A DNA stretch of 62,526 bases from an uncultured Eubacteriales bacterium. GTDB taxonomy: Bacteria > Bacillota > Clostridia > Lachnospirales > Lachnospiraceae. Location of the stretch: assembly GCA_900316115.1 (NCBI GenBank), contig ONBN01000033.1:1-62526 (forward strand). Reading direction: 5' to 3'. The notes beneath the pieces were generated by a model that worked only from the letters and a program-made list of their open reading frames with translations, searched no databases and was not told the DNA's origin. Positions 10,005 to 19,910 of the stretch are shown here, piece by piece (position 1 is the first letter of the stretch; every line of letters begins with the position of its first letter). The translations under genes were made by a program, and so were the position numbers.

Positions 10005-11153
10005 TCAGCAAAGGACTTTTAAAAGCTTTTCAAAGGAAAAAGCAGGATTCCGATCCAAAAGCTCCTCCATTTTGTTAAGGTTTGGGTCTGAATGCTCCAG
10101 TTCTCTGGAAAAAAGATAACAGATCCGGATCTGCTCCTTAAGAGAAAGAGGCTGCCCTGATTGCTGGTACATACCAACGCTTAAATCCTGTATCAGCAGG
10201 GTACACACAATGGCAAGCTTTACTTTTGCAAAAATCTGGTCATCGTATACTGCACCACAAAAATAAGTATACAGCCAGTAAAGCACCAGTTGTTCTGCCT
10301 GTACCTGCCATTTTGGCATGGCATCCTGGAAGCTCTTATATAATTGCAGGATTTCCTGGTCATCGTACTGTGTGTGGAAGGACAGGTTTTCTTTTAAAAA
10401 GCTGTGCCAGGAAGGTGACAGCACTTCCATCTCAGGAACCAGAACGCTCCAGAAATCACGGATCAGTTCAGGGATGCTTTTGCTGCCTTTAGACCAGTTG
10501 GAAGCTTTTTCCAGAAAATCCTCACCGGTTCCTGTTTGCACATGTTTTTTACGGATGCCTTCCCAGCAGTACAGCTTATTTTTGTCAAGACACAGCTGAA
10601 AATCATGTCCCATAGCCAGAAGCTTCAGAAGACGAGCGTTTAAGGGGATATTTCTGTCCTGTAAAATGGAAAACATCTGCTCACGGGTGTCCATCAGTTC
10701 TGTGAAGAGCAGATAATCAAAAGAATCAAAGGTTTCCTCAGAAGAAGTTTTTTCCTTTGTGACAAAGGTGATGGGCTCCTGCCTGGAAAGGAGCAGCTTG
10801 GCGGCTTCAGGGCAGGAGAGGGAAAGGGATAATTCACGAAGCCCCTCAAATTCTTCAATGTGTCTGGGATACTTGCGGCAGGTATCACACAGCATGTCAG
10901 GCCCGGCTTCTGTGTAAATGTCGCACAGGTTTTCTTCATTTAAAAAAGCGCATCTGTGATGGTATTGCCGGAAGACCTGTTCTTTCCAGTTAATATCATT
11001 TTTCAGGCGGTTTGCGAAAGGACCCTTGTGGCGGGCGTACCGTTTCAGGCTTTTCTCATCGATCACGATCTGCCATCCTGCACAGCAGGTAGCCGGACAG
11101 GCTCCTGCGATACAGGAAAACTTCTTATAAAAATCAGGTGCTGTAATCTGCAT
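10005..11153 (-). CDS. FliB-like protein (flagellin lysine-N-methylase family)
   Basis: This 382-residue protein has the Cys-rich N-terminus of the FliB family: CIAGACPATCCAGWQIVID (residues ~14-32), then CAFLNEENLCDIY and MLCDTCRKYPRHIEEF, which probably bind a metal or Fe-S cluster. In Salmonella FliB methylates lysines of flagellin. No flagellar gene is in the window, and the family is widespread in Clostridia with unknown targets, so the substrate here is an open question. It has its own spacing on both sides and is probably transcribed alone. The C-terminal half is helical with no motif I can name. Confidence 0.75.
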   Translation of the reverse strand: MQITAPDFYKKFSCIAGACPATCCAGWQIVIDEKSLKRYARHKGPFANRLKNDINWKEQVFRQYHHRCAFLNEENLCDIYTEAGPDMLCDTCRKYPRHIEEFEGLRELSLSLSCPEAAKLLLSRQEPITFVTKEKTSSEETFDSFDYLLFTELMDTREQMFSILQDRNIPLNARLLKLLAMGHDFQLCLDKNKLYCWEGIRKKHVQTGTGEDFLEKASNWSKGSKSIPELIRDFWSVLVPEMEVLSPSWHSFLKENLSFHTQYDDQEILQLYKSFQDAMPKWQVQAEQLVLYWLYTYFCGAVYDDQIFAKVKLAIVCTLLIQDLSVGMYQQSGQPLSLKEQIRICYLFSRELEHSDPNLNKMEELLDRNPAFSFEKLLKVLC

Positions 11154-11257
11154 ATATATCTGACCTCTTTCTGATGGATTTTCTGCTGGCTATTATACCT
11201 TTTTGAAAGGCCTGGCGCAAGGAATTACAGAACAGGATAGATGAAAATAAGTAATCC

Positions 11258-11286
11258 TTGTTTTTTTTATGCATTCAGGATATAAT
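11258..11286 (+). promoter_or_regulatory. Probable promoter for tgt
   Basis: TTGTTT (11258-11263) and a perfect TATAAT (11281-11286) are spaced by 17 nt, 60 nt upstream of tgt. Confidence 0.65.
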
Positions 11287-11345
11287 TTCCAGATAGACAG
11301 GGGCTTTTTGCCCCAAACATCATACTATGAAAAAGGGAGCAGCAT

Positions 11346-12500
11346 ATGGCTGAATACAAAATTTTAAAAACAGAAGGCCGGGCCAAAAGGGCAGAATTCA
11401 AAACTGTCCACGGTACTATCCAGACACCGGTCTTTATGAACGTAGGTACAGTAGGTGCCATCAAAGGGGCTGTGTCTACCATGGATCTGAAGGAGATCGG
11501 CACACAGGTACAGTTGTCTAATACCTACCATCTTCATGTACGTACAGGAGACAAGCTGATCAAAGAATTTGGAGGTCTTCACAAATTTATGGTCTGGGAT
11601 CGCCCTATTCTTACAGATTCCGGCGGATTTCAGGTGTTTTCCCTGGCAGGACTTCGTAAGATCAAAGAGGAAGGGGTATACTTCCAGTCACATATTGACG
11701 GTCACAAGATCTTTATGGGACCAGAGGAAAGTATGCAGATACAGTCCAACCTGGGATCAACCATTGCCATGGCTTTTGACGAATGTCCAAGCAGCGTGGC
11801 AGAGAGAAACTATGTACAGAGGTCTGTAGACCGGACCACCAGATGGCTTGCAAGATGCAAAGCAGAAATGCAGCGGCTGAACAGTCTTGAGGATACTATA
11901 AATAAAGAACAGCTGTTATTTGGTATCAATCAGGGTGCTATTTACGAAGATATCCGTAAGAACCAGGCAGATGCTATTTCACAGATGGATCTGGATGGTT
12001 ATGCAGTAGGTGGACTGGCAGTGGGCGAAACCCATGAGCAGATGTATCATATTCTGGATGAAGTGGTTCCTCATCTTCCACAGGACAAGCCAACTTATCT
12101 TATGGGAGTAGGCACACCCGCCAATATCCTGGAAGGCGTGGAAAGAGGCATTGATTTCTTTGACTGTGTATACCCCAGCAGGAACGGACGCCATGGTCAT
12201 GTATATACCAATCACGGCAAGATGAATATGTTTAATGCAAAATATGAGCTGGATCCAAGACCTATTGAAGAAGGATGCCAGTGTCCGGCCTGCCGCCATT
12301 ACAGCAGGGCGTATATCCGTCATCTTCTGAAAGCAAAAGAGATGCTTGGCATGAGGCTTTGTGTACTGCATAATCTTTACTTCTATAATCATCTTATGGA
12401 AGAGATCAGGGATGCACTGGATGCAGGAAATTTTGCTGAATATAAAAAGATGCGTCTGGAAGGCTTTGAAGAGGGCAGGATCAACAGTAAAAGAGGATGA
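11346..12500 (+). CDS. tgt: tRNA-guanine transglycosylase (queuine tRNA-ribosyltransferase)
   Basis: Tgt exchanges G34 of GUN-anticodon tRNAs for preQ1 (or queuine) in queuosine synthesis. Its 384 residues match the family. Visible are the catalytic Asp in the LTDSGGFQVFSL segment, the GGLAVGE substrate loop, the second Asp in DFFDCVYPSRNGRHG, and the zinc site CQCPACRHYSRAYIRHL with Cys-x-Cys-x2-Cys and a later His. It starts at ATG 11346 behind AAGGGAG. QueH, which reduces epoxyqueuosine at the last step, is encoded at 50870 in the same window. yajC follows, as in many bacteria. Confidence 0.97.
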   Translation: MAEYKILKTEGRAKRAEFKTVHGTIQTPVFMNVGTVGAIKGAVSTMDLKEIGTQVQLSNTYHLHVRTGDKLIKEFGGLHKFMVWDRPILTDSGGFQVFSLAGLRKIKEEGVYFQSHIDGHKIFMGPEESMQIQSNLGSTIAMAFDECPSSVAERNYVQRSVDRTTRWLARCKAEMQRLNSLEDTINKEQLLFGINQGAIYEDIRKNQADAISQMDLDGYAVGGLAVGETHEQMYHILDEVVPHLPQDKPTYLMGVGTPANILEGVERGIDFFDCVYPSRNGRHGHVYTNHGKMNMFNAKYELDPRPIEEGCQCPACRHYSRAYIRHLLKAKEMLGMRLCVLHNLYFYNHLMEEIRDALDAGNFAEYKKMRLEGFEEGRINSKRG

Positions 12501-12531
12501 TTTAGTTATTTTTAAAGGATGATTTAGTTAT
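12494..12531 (+). repeat. Tandem duplication at the end of tgt
   Basis: AGGATGATTTAGTTAT occurs twice, 21 nt apart, covering the tgt stop codon and the sequence just after it. It looks like a recent small duplication without functional consequence. Confidence 0.6.
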
Positions 12532-12545
12532 ATTAAAAAAATAAC

Positions 12546-12574
12546 TTGATGAAATTATGTATTTTGTGTATGAT
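12546..12574 (+). promoter_or_regulatory. Probable promoter for yajC
   Basis: TTGATG (12546-12551) and TATGAT (12569-12574) are spaced by 17 nt, about 88 nt upstream of yajC. Confidence 0.6.
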
Positions 12575-12661
12575 ATACTTTAGGCTTCGGTATGAATAAA
12601 GAAGAAGCAGGGTGCCGGGGTTTGGGACCCGTTATAACAAACGCACAGGAGGTATTTTTAA

Positions 12662-12958
12662 ATGGACCAGAGCAGTGGAATGGGACTTGGTTTTACTATC
12701 GTATGGCTGGTAGTCCTTTTCGGAATTATGTATTTTCTGATGGTAAGACCACAGAAAAAGGAGCAGAAGAGAATCCAGGCTATGCTGAACGACATGGCAG
12801 TAGGAGACAGTGTGGTAACAACTGGCGGCTTTTATGGCGTGATCATTGATATGACAGACGAGGATGTGATCGTAGAATTCGGTAATAACAAGAACTGTCG
12901 TATTCCAATGAGAAAGCAGGCTATTGCTGAGGTTGAAAAGGCCGAGCAGGCAGAATAA
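12662..12958 (+). CDS. yajC: Preprotein translocase accessory subunit YajC
   Basis: YajC is a small inner-membrane protein that joins SecDF at the Sec translocon. This one has 98 residues: a single membrane segment (FTIVWLVVLFGIMYFLM, residues ~11-27), then the conserved RPQKKEQKR and DMAVGDSVVTTGGFYG motifs facing the cytoplasm. The start ATG 12662 follows AGGAGG by about 9 nt. secD and secF, often next to it, are not here. A terminator follows directly. Confidence 0.93.
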   Translation: MDQSSGMGLGFTIVWLVVLFGIMYFLMVRPQKKEQKRIQAMLNDMAVGDSVVTTGGFYGVIIDMTDEDVIVEFGNNKNCRIPMRKQAIAEVEKAEQAE

Positions 12959-12970
12959 GTATGAAATTAG

Positions 12971-13004
12971 AAGGCGGCAGCTCCTGGTGAGTCTGTCGCC
13001 TTTT
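12971..13004 (+). terminator. Intrinsic terminator after yajC
   Basis: AAGGCGGCAG (12971-12980) pairs with CTGTCGCCTTTT (12993-13004), allowing a G-U pair, with a short T-run. Confidence 0.75.
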
Positions 13005-13091
13005 GTTCTGCAACACTCTGTTGTGTTTTAGATTTTTGAGTCTGTTGACTTTTACACTTTAACAGTCTGCTGTCTTTTATGCTTTAATAGG

Positions 13092-13120
13092 TTGAAATCT
13101 GTTGAAAAGTGCGTTATTAT
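13092..13120 (+). promoter_or_regulatory. Probable promoter for the leuB-ilvD-ilvB-serC-serA operon
   Basis: TTGAAA (13092-13097) and TATTAT (13115-13120) are spaced by 17 nt and sit 48 nt upstream of leuB. With so short a leader there is no room for a T-box or leucine attenuator after this start. Confidence 0.55.
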
Positions 13121-13167
13121 AATGACAATTACCTGTCTGAGGCAGGAGAGTAAGAGAGGAAATTATT

Positions 13168-14253
13168 ATGAATTATAACATTTCGCTGATTCCGGGAGAT
13201 GGGATAGGACCGGAAATCGTCTCTGAGGCAAGAAAAGTTCTGGACAAAGTATGCGAAGTTTACGGACATACTTTTTCGTATTCCAAAGTGCTTCTTGGAG
13301 GAGCATCCATTGATGCACATGGTGTGCCGCTTACAGAAGAAGCCATTGCAACAGCAAAAGCATCAGACGCAGTACTTATGGGTTCTATTGGCGGAGATGC
13401 AAAAACATCACCCTGGTACAAACTGGAACCATCCAAACGGCCGGAGGCCGGACTTCTGGCTATCCGTAAGGCATTGAATCTGTTTGCCAATTTAAGACCT
13501 GCATATCTTTACAATGAATTGAAAGATGCCTGCCCGCTTAAAGAGCAGATCATCGGAGACGGATTTGATATGATCATTGTCAGGGAACTGACAGGAGGTC
13601 TTTATTTCGGAGCAAGAAAGACCACAGAAGAGAATGGGGTAAAGACAGCAGTAGATACCCTTTCCTATAATGAAAATGAGATCCGCAGGATTGCCATCAA
13701 GGCATTTGACATTGCCATGAAGCGCCGTAAGAAAGTAACAAGTGTGGATAAGGCCAATGTACTGGATTCCTCCAGACTGTGGAGAAGTGTTGTAGAGGAG
13801 GTTGCCAAGGATTATCCTGAGGTAACACTGGAGCATATGCTGGTAGATAACTGTGCAATGCAGCTGGTACGTGATCCAAAGCAGTTTGATGTGATCCTTA
13901 CAGAGAACATGTTTGGGGATATTCTTTCAGATGAGGCAAGTATGGTGACTGGTTCTATCGGAATGCTTTCTTCTGCCAGCTTAAATGAGACAAAGTTTGG
14001 CCTTTATGAGCCAAGCCATGGTTCAGCACCGGATATTGCAGGCCAGAATAAAGCCAATCCGATTGCTACCATCCTGTCAGCAGCTATGATGCTTCGTTAT
14101 TCTCTGGATCTGGACAAAGAGGCAGATGCAGTGGAGGCAGCTGTACAGAAGGTACTGACAGACGGATACCGTACAGGAGACATTATGTCACAGGGCTGTA
14201 CACTTGTTGGAACAAAAGAAATGGGCGACCTGATCGCAAAAGAGATCCGGTGA
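13168..14253 (+). CDS. leuB: 3-isopropylmalate dehydrogenase
   Basis: LeuB oxidises and decarboxylates 3-isopropylmalate with NAD to 2-ketoisocaproate in leucine synthesis. The 361-residue protein shows GDGIGPEIV at the start, the substrate-binding [10 protein letters not shown] (residues ~134-143), the catalytic Lys/Asp regions [14 protein letters not shown] and [10 protein letters not shown], and the NAD-binding [16 protein letters not shown]. It starts at ATG 13168 behind GAGAGGAAA. It opens an operon of seven genes; leuA, leuC and leuD are elsewhere. Confidence 0.96.
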   Translation: MNYNISLIPGDGIGPEIVSEARKVLDKVCEVYGHTFSYSKVLLGGASIDAHGVPLTEEAIATAKASDAVLMGSIGGDAKTSPWYKLEPSKRPEAGLLAIRKALNLFANLRPAYLYNELKDACPLKEQIIGDGFDMIIVRELTGGLYFGARKTTEENGVKTAVDTLSYNENEIRRIAIKAFDIAMKRRKKVTSVDKANVLDSSRLWRSVVEEVAKDYPEVTLEHMLVDNCAMQLVRDPKQFDVILTENMFGDILSDEASMVTGSIGMLSSASLNETKFGLYEPSHGSAPDIAGQNKANPIATILSAAMMLRYSLDLDKEADAVEAAVQKVLTDGYRTGDIMSQGCTLVGTKEMGDLIAKEIR

Positions 14254-14280
14254 TCCGTTAAGATAAAGGAGAGAACTGAT

Positions 14281-15954
14281 ATGAGAAGCGATGCAGTAAA
14301 AAAGGGGTCCCAGCAGGCACCTCACCGTTCACTGTTTAATGCACTTGGAATGACAAAAGAAGAAATGGAAAGACCATTGGTAGGTATTGTAAGCTCTTAC
14401 AATGAGATTGTTCCAGGTCATATGAATCTTGATAAGATCGTAGCAGCTGTAAAGCAGGGAGTAGCAATGGCCGGCGGTACACCGGTTGTTTTCCCGGCAA
14501 TTGCAGTCTGTGATGGTATTGCCATGGGACATATCGGCATGAAATATTCCCTTGTGACCAGGGATCTGATCGCAGATTCCACAGAGGCCATGGCTATGGC
14601 TCATCAGTTTGATGCACTTGTAATGGTACCGAACTGTGATAAGAATGTACCGGGACTTTTGATGGCAGCAGCCAGGATCAATGTTCCTACTGTATTTGTC
14701 AGCGGTGGCCCTATGATGGCAGGTCATATCAATGGCCACAAAACAAGTCTTTCCAGTATGTTTGAGGCTGTAGGTGCTTATGCAGCAGGCAAGCTGGATG
14801 AGGAAGGTCTTACAGAGTATGAGAACAAGACATGTCCTACCTGCGGTTCCTGTTCCGGCATGTATACTGCCAACAGTATGAACTGCCTGACAGAGGTTCT
14901 TGGTATGGGACTGAAGGGCAATGGTACGATCCCTGCCGTATATTCAGAGCGTATCCGTCTTGCAAAGCATGCAGGTATGCAGGTTATGGAAATGTACAGA
15001 AGAAATATCCGTCCAAGAGATATTATGACAAAAGAAGCACTGCTGAATGCACTGACTGTGGATATGGCACTTGGATGTTCCACAAACAGTATGCTTCATC
15101 TTCCTGCTATTGCACATGAGATCGGCTGGGATTTTGATATCAGCTTTGCAAATGAGATCAGTGAAAAAACACCGAACCTGTGTCATCTGGCTCCTGCAGG
15201 CCCAACCTACATGGAAGACCTGAATGAGGCCGGCGGTGTGTATGCAGTTATGAACGAGTTGAATAAGAAAGGCCTTCTTCATACAGAGTGCATGACTGTT
15301 ACAGGAAAGACAGTAGGGGAGAATATTAAGGATTGTGTGAACCTGAATCCACAGGTGATCCGTCCTATTGATAACCCATACAGCCAGACAGGCGGACTTG
15401 CTGTATTAAAGGGCAACCTTGCACCGGACGGCAGTGTTGTAAAGCGTTCTGCAGTTGCACCGGAGATGATGGTACATGAAGGACCGGCAAGAGTATTTGA
15501 CTGTGAAGAGGATGCCATCGCAGCCATCAAGGGCGGCAAGATCAATGCAGGCGATGTGGTTGTGATCCGTTATGAAGGACCGAAAGGCGGCCCAGGCATG
15601 CGTGAGATGCTGAATCCTACTTCTGCAATTGCAGGTATGGGACTTGGTTCATCGGTAGCCCTTATTACAGACGGACGTTTCAGTGGTGCATCAAGAGGGG
15701 CTTCCATTGGACATGTATCACCGGAAGCAGCCGTAGGCGGACCGATCGCTCTTGTAGAAGAAGGAGATCTGATCTCCATCAATATTCCGGAGCTTTCCCT
15801 GAACCTGAAGGTATCAGAGGAAGAACTGGAAGCAAGAAAGGCAAAATGGCAGCCAAGAGAGCCGAAGGTTACAACCGGATATCTTGCAAGATATGCAGCA
15901 ATGGTAACATCCGGCAACAGAGGAGCCATCCTGGAAGTGCCGAAGGCAAAATAA
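14281..15954 (+). CDS. ilvD: Dihydroxyacid dehydratase
   Basis: IlvD dehydrates dihydroxyacids to the 2-keto acids of valine and isoleucine using an Fe-S cluster. At 557 residues it has full length. The family motifs are clear: the cluster ligands in [10 protein letters not shown] and [18 protein letters not shown], and the C-terminal [11 protein letters not shown] and [10 protein letters not shown]. It starts at ATG 14281 behind AAAGGAGAG, 27 nt after leuB. Confidence 0.97.
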   Translation: MRSDAVKKGSQQAPHRSLFNALGMTKEEMERPLVGIVSSYNEIVPGHMNLDKIVAAVKQGVAMAGGTPVVFPAIAVCDGIAMGHIGMKYSLVTRDLIADSTEAMAMAHQFDALVMVPNCDKNVPGLLMAAARINVPTVFVSGGPMMAGHINGHKTSLSSMFEAVGAYAAGKLDEEGLTEYENKTCPTCGSCSGMYTANSMNCLTEVLGMGLKGNGTIPAVYSERIRLAKHAGMQVMEMYRRNIRPRDIMTKEALLNALTVDMALGCSTNSMLHLPAIAHEIGWDFDISFANEISEKTPNLCHLAPAGPTYMEDLNEAGGVYAVMNELNKKGLLHTECMTVTGKTVGENIKDCVNLNPQVIRPIDNPYSQTGGLAVLKGNLAPDGSVVKRSAVAPEMMVHEGPARVFDCEEDAIAAIKGGKINAGDVVVIRYEGPKGGPGMREMLNPTSAIAGMGLGSSVALITDGRFSGASRGASIGHVSPEAAVGGPIALVEEGDLISINIPELSLNLKVSEEELEARKAKWQPREPKVTTGYLARYAAMVTSGNRGAILEVPKAK

Positions 15955-15988
15955 ACAGAAATACGATAAGGCAGCAGGAGGAACAAAC

Positions 15989-17665
15989 ATGCAGCTTACA
16001 GGCGCTGAGATCATTATAGAGTGTCTTTTGGAACAGGGTGTGGATACTGTGTTCGGATACCCGGGCGGAGCCATCCTGAATGTATACGATGCCTTGTACA
16101 AATACAGCGATAAGATCAGACACGTACTTACCTCCCATGAGCAGGGAGCGTCCCATGCAGCAGACGGATATGCCCGTTCTACCGGCAAGGTAGGTGTATG
16201 CCTGGCCACATCCGGGCCGGGAGCTACCAACCTTGTAACAGGTATTGCAACTGCACAGATGGATTCTGTGCCGGTAGTGGCTATTACCTGCAACGTAGGG
16301 ACAGCCCTCCTTGGAAAGGATTCTTTCCAGGAGGTGGATATTGCCGGGATTGTTATGCCGGTAACAAAACACAGTTACATTGTAAAAGATGTAACAAAGC
16401 TTGCAGATACCATCCGCAAAGCTTTTGAAATCGCAGGCAGCGGCCGTCCGGGTCCTGTCCTTGTGGACGTTCCTAAGGACGTAACAGCAGCAACCTGCGA
16501 ATATATCCAGCATAAGATTACGAAACCAGAACCAGTGACAGATACCATCCGCAAAGAAGATGTGGATCAGGCAGTACAGATGATCAGCCAGTCACAGAAA
16601 CCATTTATATTTGTTGGCGGCGGTGCAGTGATCTCTGATGCATGGCAGGAAGTAAGAGAGCTTGCCCACAGGATCCAGGCACCGGTGTGTGACAGTCTGA
16701 TGGGAAAAGGCGCTTTTTCCGGAGAAGATGAACTGTACACAGGACCGGTTGGGATGCACGGCACCAAAACATCCAATTATGCAATGTGTGAATGCGATCT
16801 TCTGATCGCCCTTGGAACAAGATTCAGCGATCGTGTGACAGGAAACACACAGACCTTTGCACCAAATGCAAAGATTCTTCAGATAGATATTGATGCAGCT
16901 GAGATCAACAAGAATGTTCAGGTGGATGCCTGCGTGACAGGGGATCTGAAAGAGGTTCTGAAGCAGATCCTTGAAAAGCAGGAAAAAATGGATCATTCCC
17001 AGTGGGTGGCACATATCATGGAAATGAAAGAAAAATATCCGCTGAATTATGACCATACCCAGCTGACAGGTCCTTATGTGATCCAGAAGCTTTATGAGCT
17101 GACCGGAGGGGATGCGATCATTTCTACAGATGTAGGACAGCATCAGATGTGGGCAGCCCAGTATTTCAAATTTAAGGAGCCAAGGACATTCCTTACATCC
17201 GGAGGCCTTGGAACTATGGGCTATGGCCTTGGGGCAGCGATTGGTGCCCGTATGGGATGCCCGGACAAAACGGTTGTGAATATTGCGGGGGATGGATGCT
17301 TCCGCATGAATATGAATGAGATTGCCACAGCTGTACGGTGCAAAAAGCCACTGGTACAGATTGTGTTAAATAACCATGTTCTTGGAATGGTGCGCCAGTG
17401 GCAGACACTGTTTTATGGACAGAGGTACTCCCAGACCATTCTGGATGATGCGGTGGATTTCGTAAAGCTTTCAGAAGCAATGGGCGCAAAGGCGATCAGA
17501 GTAACAAAAATAGAAGAAGTGAAGCCAGCACTTAAAGAGGCTATTTCCAGTAAAGGGACAGTCGTCCTTGACTGCTGGATCGACCAGGATTTAAGCGTAT
17601 ATCCAATGGTTCCTGCAGGTGCAAGCCTGGATGATGTATTTGACGAGGAGGATATGAAAAAATGA
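15989..17665 (+). CDS. ilvB: Acetolactate synthase, catalytic (large) subunit
   Basis: IlvB condenses two pyruvates, or pyruvate and 2-ketobutyrate, with thiamine diphosphate. In this 558-residue protein the catalytic Glu is in SHEQGASHAADGYAR (residues ~50-64), the FAD-region Arg in GTRFSDRVTGN, and the ThDP-binding GDGCFRMNMNE lies near residue 434. It starts at ATG 15989 behind AGCAGGAGG. No small regulatory subunit (ilvN) and no ilvC are beside it, so valine feedback would need a subunit coded elsewhere. Its stop overlaps the serC start by 4 nt. Confidence 0.95.
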   Translation: MQLTGAEIIIECLLEQGVDTVFGYPGGAILNVYDALYKYSDKIRHVLTSHEQGASHAADGYARSTGKVGVCLATSGPGATNLVTGIATAQMDSVPVVAITCNVGTALLGKDSFQEVDIAGIVMPVTKHSYIVKDVTKLADTIRKAFEIAGSGRPGPVLVDVPKDVTAATCEYIQHKITKPEPVTDTIRKEDVDQAVQMISQSQKPFIFVGGGAVISDAWQEVRELAHRIQAPVCDSLMGKGAFSGEDELYTGPVGMHGTKTSNYAMCECDLLIALGTRFSDRVTGNTQTFAPNAKILQIDIDAAEINKNVQVDACVTGDLKEVLKQILEKQEKMDHSQWVAHIMEMKEKYPLNYDHTQLTGPYVIQKLYELTGGDAIISTDVGQHQMWAAQYFKFKEPRTFLTSGGLGTMGYGLGAAIGARMGCPDKTVVNIAGDGCFRMNMNEIATAVRCKKPLVQIVLNNHVLGMVRQWQTLFYGQRYSQTILDDAVDFVKLSEAMGAKAIRVTKIEEVKPALKEAISSKGTVVLDCWIDQDLSVYPMVPAGASLDDVFDEEDMKK

Positions 17666-18744
17666 GCAGAGTATTTAATTTTTCCGCAGGTCCGGCGGTT
17701 CTTCCGGAAGAGGTTCTGAAAGAAGTTGCAGATGAGATGTTAGACTACAATGGAACCGGTATGTCCGTAATGGAAATGAGCCACAGGAGCGCTGCATTTC
17801 AGGAGATCATTGACACAGCAGAGAAAGACTTACGAGATCTGATGAATATTCCTGATAACTACAAGGTGCTGTTTCTTCAGGGCGGTGCTTCTCAGCAGTT
17901 TGCAATGATCCCAATGAACCTTATGAAAAACAAAGTAGCAGATTATATTGTTACAGGACAGTGGGCAAAAAAAGCATACCAGGAAGCACAGAAATATGGA
18001 AAAGCCAATAAGATCGCATCTTCCGAGGATAAGACTTTTTCCTATATCCCGGACTGCAGTGACCTTCCGATCAGCCCGGATGCGGATTATGTATATATCT
18101 GCGAAAACAATACGATCTATGGAACAAAATTTAAGAAACTTCCAAATACAAAAGGCAAAACTCTTGTTGCAGATGTTTCCTCCTGCTTCCTGTCCGAGCC
18201 GGTAGATGTAAGCAAATACGGCCTGATCTACGGTGGCGTACAGAAAAATATCGGACCTGCAGGTATGGTGATCGTGATCATTCGTGAGGATCTGATCTCT
18301 GAGGATGTACTTCCTGGAACACCTACCATGCTTACATACAAAACACATGCAGATGCAGGTTCCTTATATAATACTCCTAACGCATATTGCATTTATGTAT
18401 GCGGAAAAGTATTCAAATGGCTGAAATCCATGGGTGGACTTGAGGAAATGAAGAGACGCAATGAGGAGAAAGCCAAGATCCTTTATGACTTCCTTGACAG
18501 CAGCTCTCTGTTTAAAGGCACAGTTGTGCCAGAGGACCGTTCCCTTATGAATGTTCCTTTTGTAACCGGAGACAAAGAGATGGATGCAAAATTTGTAAAA
18601 GAGGCAACTGCAGCAGGTCTTGTAAACTTAAAAGGCCACAGAACTGTAGGAGGTATGCGTGCCAGCATTTACAATGCAATGCCAAAGGCCGGTGTAGAGG
18701 CTCTGGTTGCATTCATGAAGAAGTTTGAGGAGGAAAATAAATAA
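17662..18744 (+). CDS. serC: Phosphoserine aminotransferase
   Basis: SerC converts 3-phosphohydroxypyruvate and glutamate to phosphoserine, with PLP. The 360-residue protein opens with the typical NFSAGPAVLPEEVL, has the aromatic and Ser/Gly-rich cofactor region LQGGASQQFAMIPMN, and the PLP lysine in YGGVQKNIGPAG (near residue 197). It overlaps ilvB by 4 nt (ATGA) and serA by 1 nt (TAATG), so translation is probably coupled through all three. Confidence 0.97.
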   Translation: MSRVFNFSAGPAVLPEEVLKEVADEMLDYNGTGMSVMEMSHRSAAFQEIIDTAEKDLRDLMNIPDNYKVLFLQGGASQQFAMIPMNLMKNKVADYIVTGQWAKKAYQEAQKYGKANKIASSEDKTFSYIPDCSDLPISPDADYVYICENNTIYGTKFKKLPNTKGKTLVADVSSCFLSEPVDVSKYGLIYGGVQKNIGPAGMVIVIIREDLISEDVLPGTPTMLTYKTHADAGSLYNTPNAYCIYVCGKVFKWLKSMGGLEEMKRRNEEKAKILYDFLDSSSLFKGTVVPEDRSLMNVPFVTGDKEMDAKFVKEATAAGLVNLKGHRTVGGMRASIYNAMPKAGVEALVAFMKKFEEENK

Positions 18745-19907
18745 TGTATCAGTTTCATTGCCTGAATCCAATTGCCAAAAAAGGCCTGGATATTTTTGAT
18801 GAGAATTACCGTAACTCCGATACTATGGAGGACTGCAATGCAGTTCTTGTCCGCAGTGCCAAAATGCATGATATGCAGCTTCCGTCCACAGTTTCCGTGA
18901 TCGCAAGAGCCGGAGCCGGAGTAAACAATATTCCGGTAAAGGAATGTGCAGAAAAAGGAATCGTTGTTTTCAATACACCAGGTGCCAATGCAAATGGTGT
19001 AAAGGAACTGGTTCTGGCAGGTATGCTTCTTGCATCCCGTGATATTGTAGGCGGTATTGAGTGGGTTCAGAAAGAAAAAGATAAAGAAGATATTGACAAG
19101 CTGGCTGAGAAGCAGAAAAAGCAGTTTGCAGGCTGTGAGATCATGGGTAAAAAACTTGGTATCATCGGTCTTGGAGCTATCGGCAGCATGGTTGCCAACG
19201 CAGCAGCAGGCCTTGGTATGGAAGTTTATGGATATGATCCATATCTTTCTATTGATGCAGCATGGAATCTTTCCAGAACTATCCATCACAGCAAGACCCT
19301 GGATGAGATCTACGGCCAGTGTGATTATATTACCATCCATGTTCCGCTTCTGGATGCAACCACAAAGATGATCAATCAGGAAGCCTTTGCCAAGATGAAA
19401 GACGGAGTTGTACTCCTGAACTTTGCAAGGGATCTTCTGGTGGATGAGGATGCACTGATTGCAGCTCTTGACAGTGGAAAAGTAAAGAAATATGTAACAG
19501 ATTTTGCAAATCATACAGTAGCAGGCCATGAAGGGATCCTGGTTACTCCTCATCTTGGAGCTTCTACAGAGGAGTCTGAGGAGAACTGTGCAGTGATGGC
19601 AGTGAAGGAAGTACGTGATTTCCTTGAAAACGGAAATATCAAAAACTCTGTAAACTTCCCTAACTGTGATATGGGTACCTGTGTGGCAGTAGGCAGGATT
19701 GCCATTACCCACAAAAACATCCCGAACATGATCAGCCAGGTAACAAAGATTCTGGGAAGTGAAGGACTGAATATTGCAGATATGACCAACAAGAGTAAGG
19801 GCGAGTATGCTTATACCCTGATCGATCTGGAAAGTGCAGCATCCCAGGAAGCACTGGAAGCACTGGAAAGTATTGAAGGCGTTTCAAGAGTAAGGGTAGT
19901 AAAATAA
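18744..19907 (+). CDS. serA: D-3-phosphoglycerate dehydrogenase
   Basis: SerA oxidises 3-phosphoglycerate, the first step of serine synthesis. The 387-residue protein has the NAD-binding GLGAIGSMVANAAAG (near residue 140), the catalytic Arg in the NFARDLLVDEDAL segment and the His in TPHLGASTEESEENC. A C-terminal ACT domain (residues ~325-387, ISQVTKILGSEGLNIADM) is present, which in this family often senses serine. It overlaps serC by 1 nt. A serB-type phosphatase is not in this operon. Confidence 0.95.
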   Translation: MYQFHCLNPIAKKGLDIFDENYRNSDTMEDCNAVLVRSAKMHDMQLPSTVSVIARAGAGVNNIPVKECAEKGIVVFNTPGANANGVKELVLAGMLLASRDIVGGIEWVQKEKDKEDIDKLAEKQKKQFAGCEIMGKKLGIIGLGAIGSMVANAAAGLGMEVYGYDPYLSIDAAWNLSRTIHHSKTLDEIYGQCDYITIHVPLLDATTKMINQEAFAKMKDGVVLLNFARDLLVDEDALIAALDSGKVKKYVTDFANHTVAGHEGILVTPHLGASTEESEENCAVMAVKEVRDFLENGNIKNSVNFPNCDMGTCVAVGRIAITHKNIPNMISQVTKILGSEGLNIADMTNKSKGEYAYTLIDLESAASQEALEALESIEGVSRVRVVK

Positions 19908-19910
19908 TCC

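Noticed and set aside
12592-12849. Frame of 85 codons overlapping the start of yajC
   Set aside because: It reads yajC in the wrong frame; the yajC product has its membrane segment and conserved motifs and a better ribosome site.
13005-13167. T-box or leucine attenuator before leuB
   Set aside because: No T-box sequence, leader peptide with Leu codons or terminator is present between the probable promoter and leuB.
18669-19712. Long open frame of 347 codons on the minus strand
   Set aside because: It lies entirely opposite serA and the end of serC, whose protein motifs are unmistakable; the antisense product is Cys/His/Ile-rich and has no recognisable domain.
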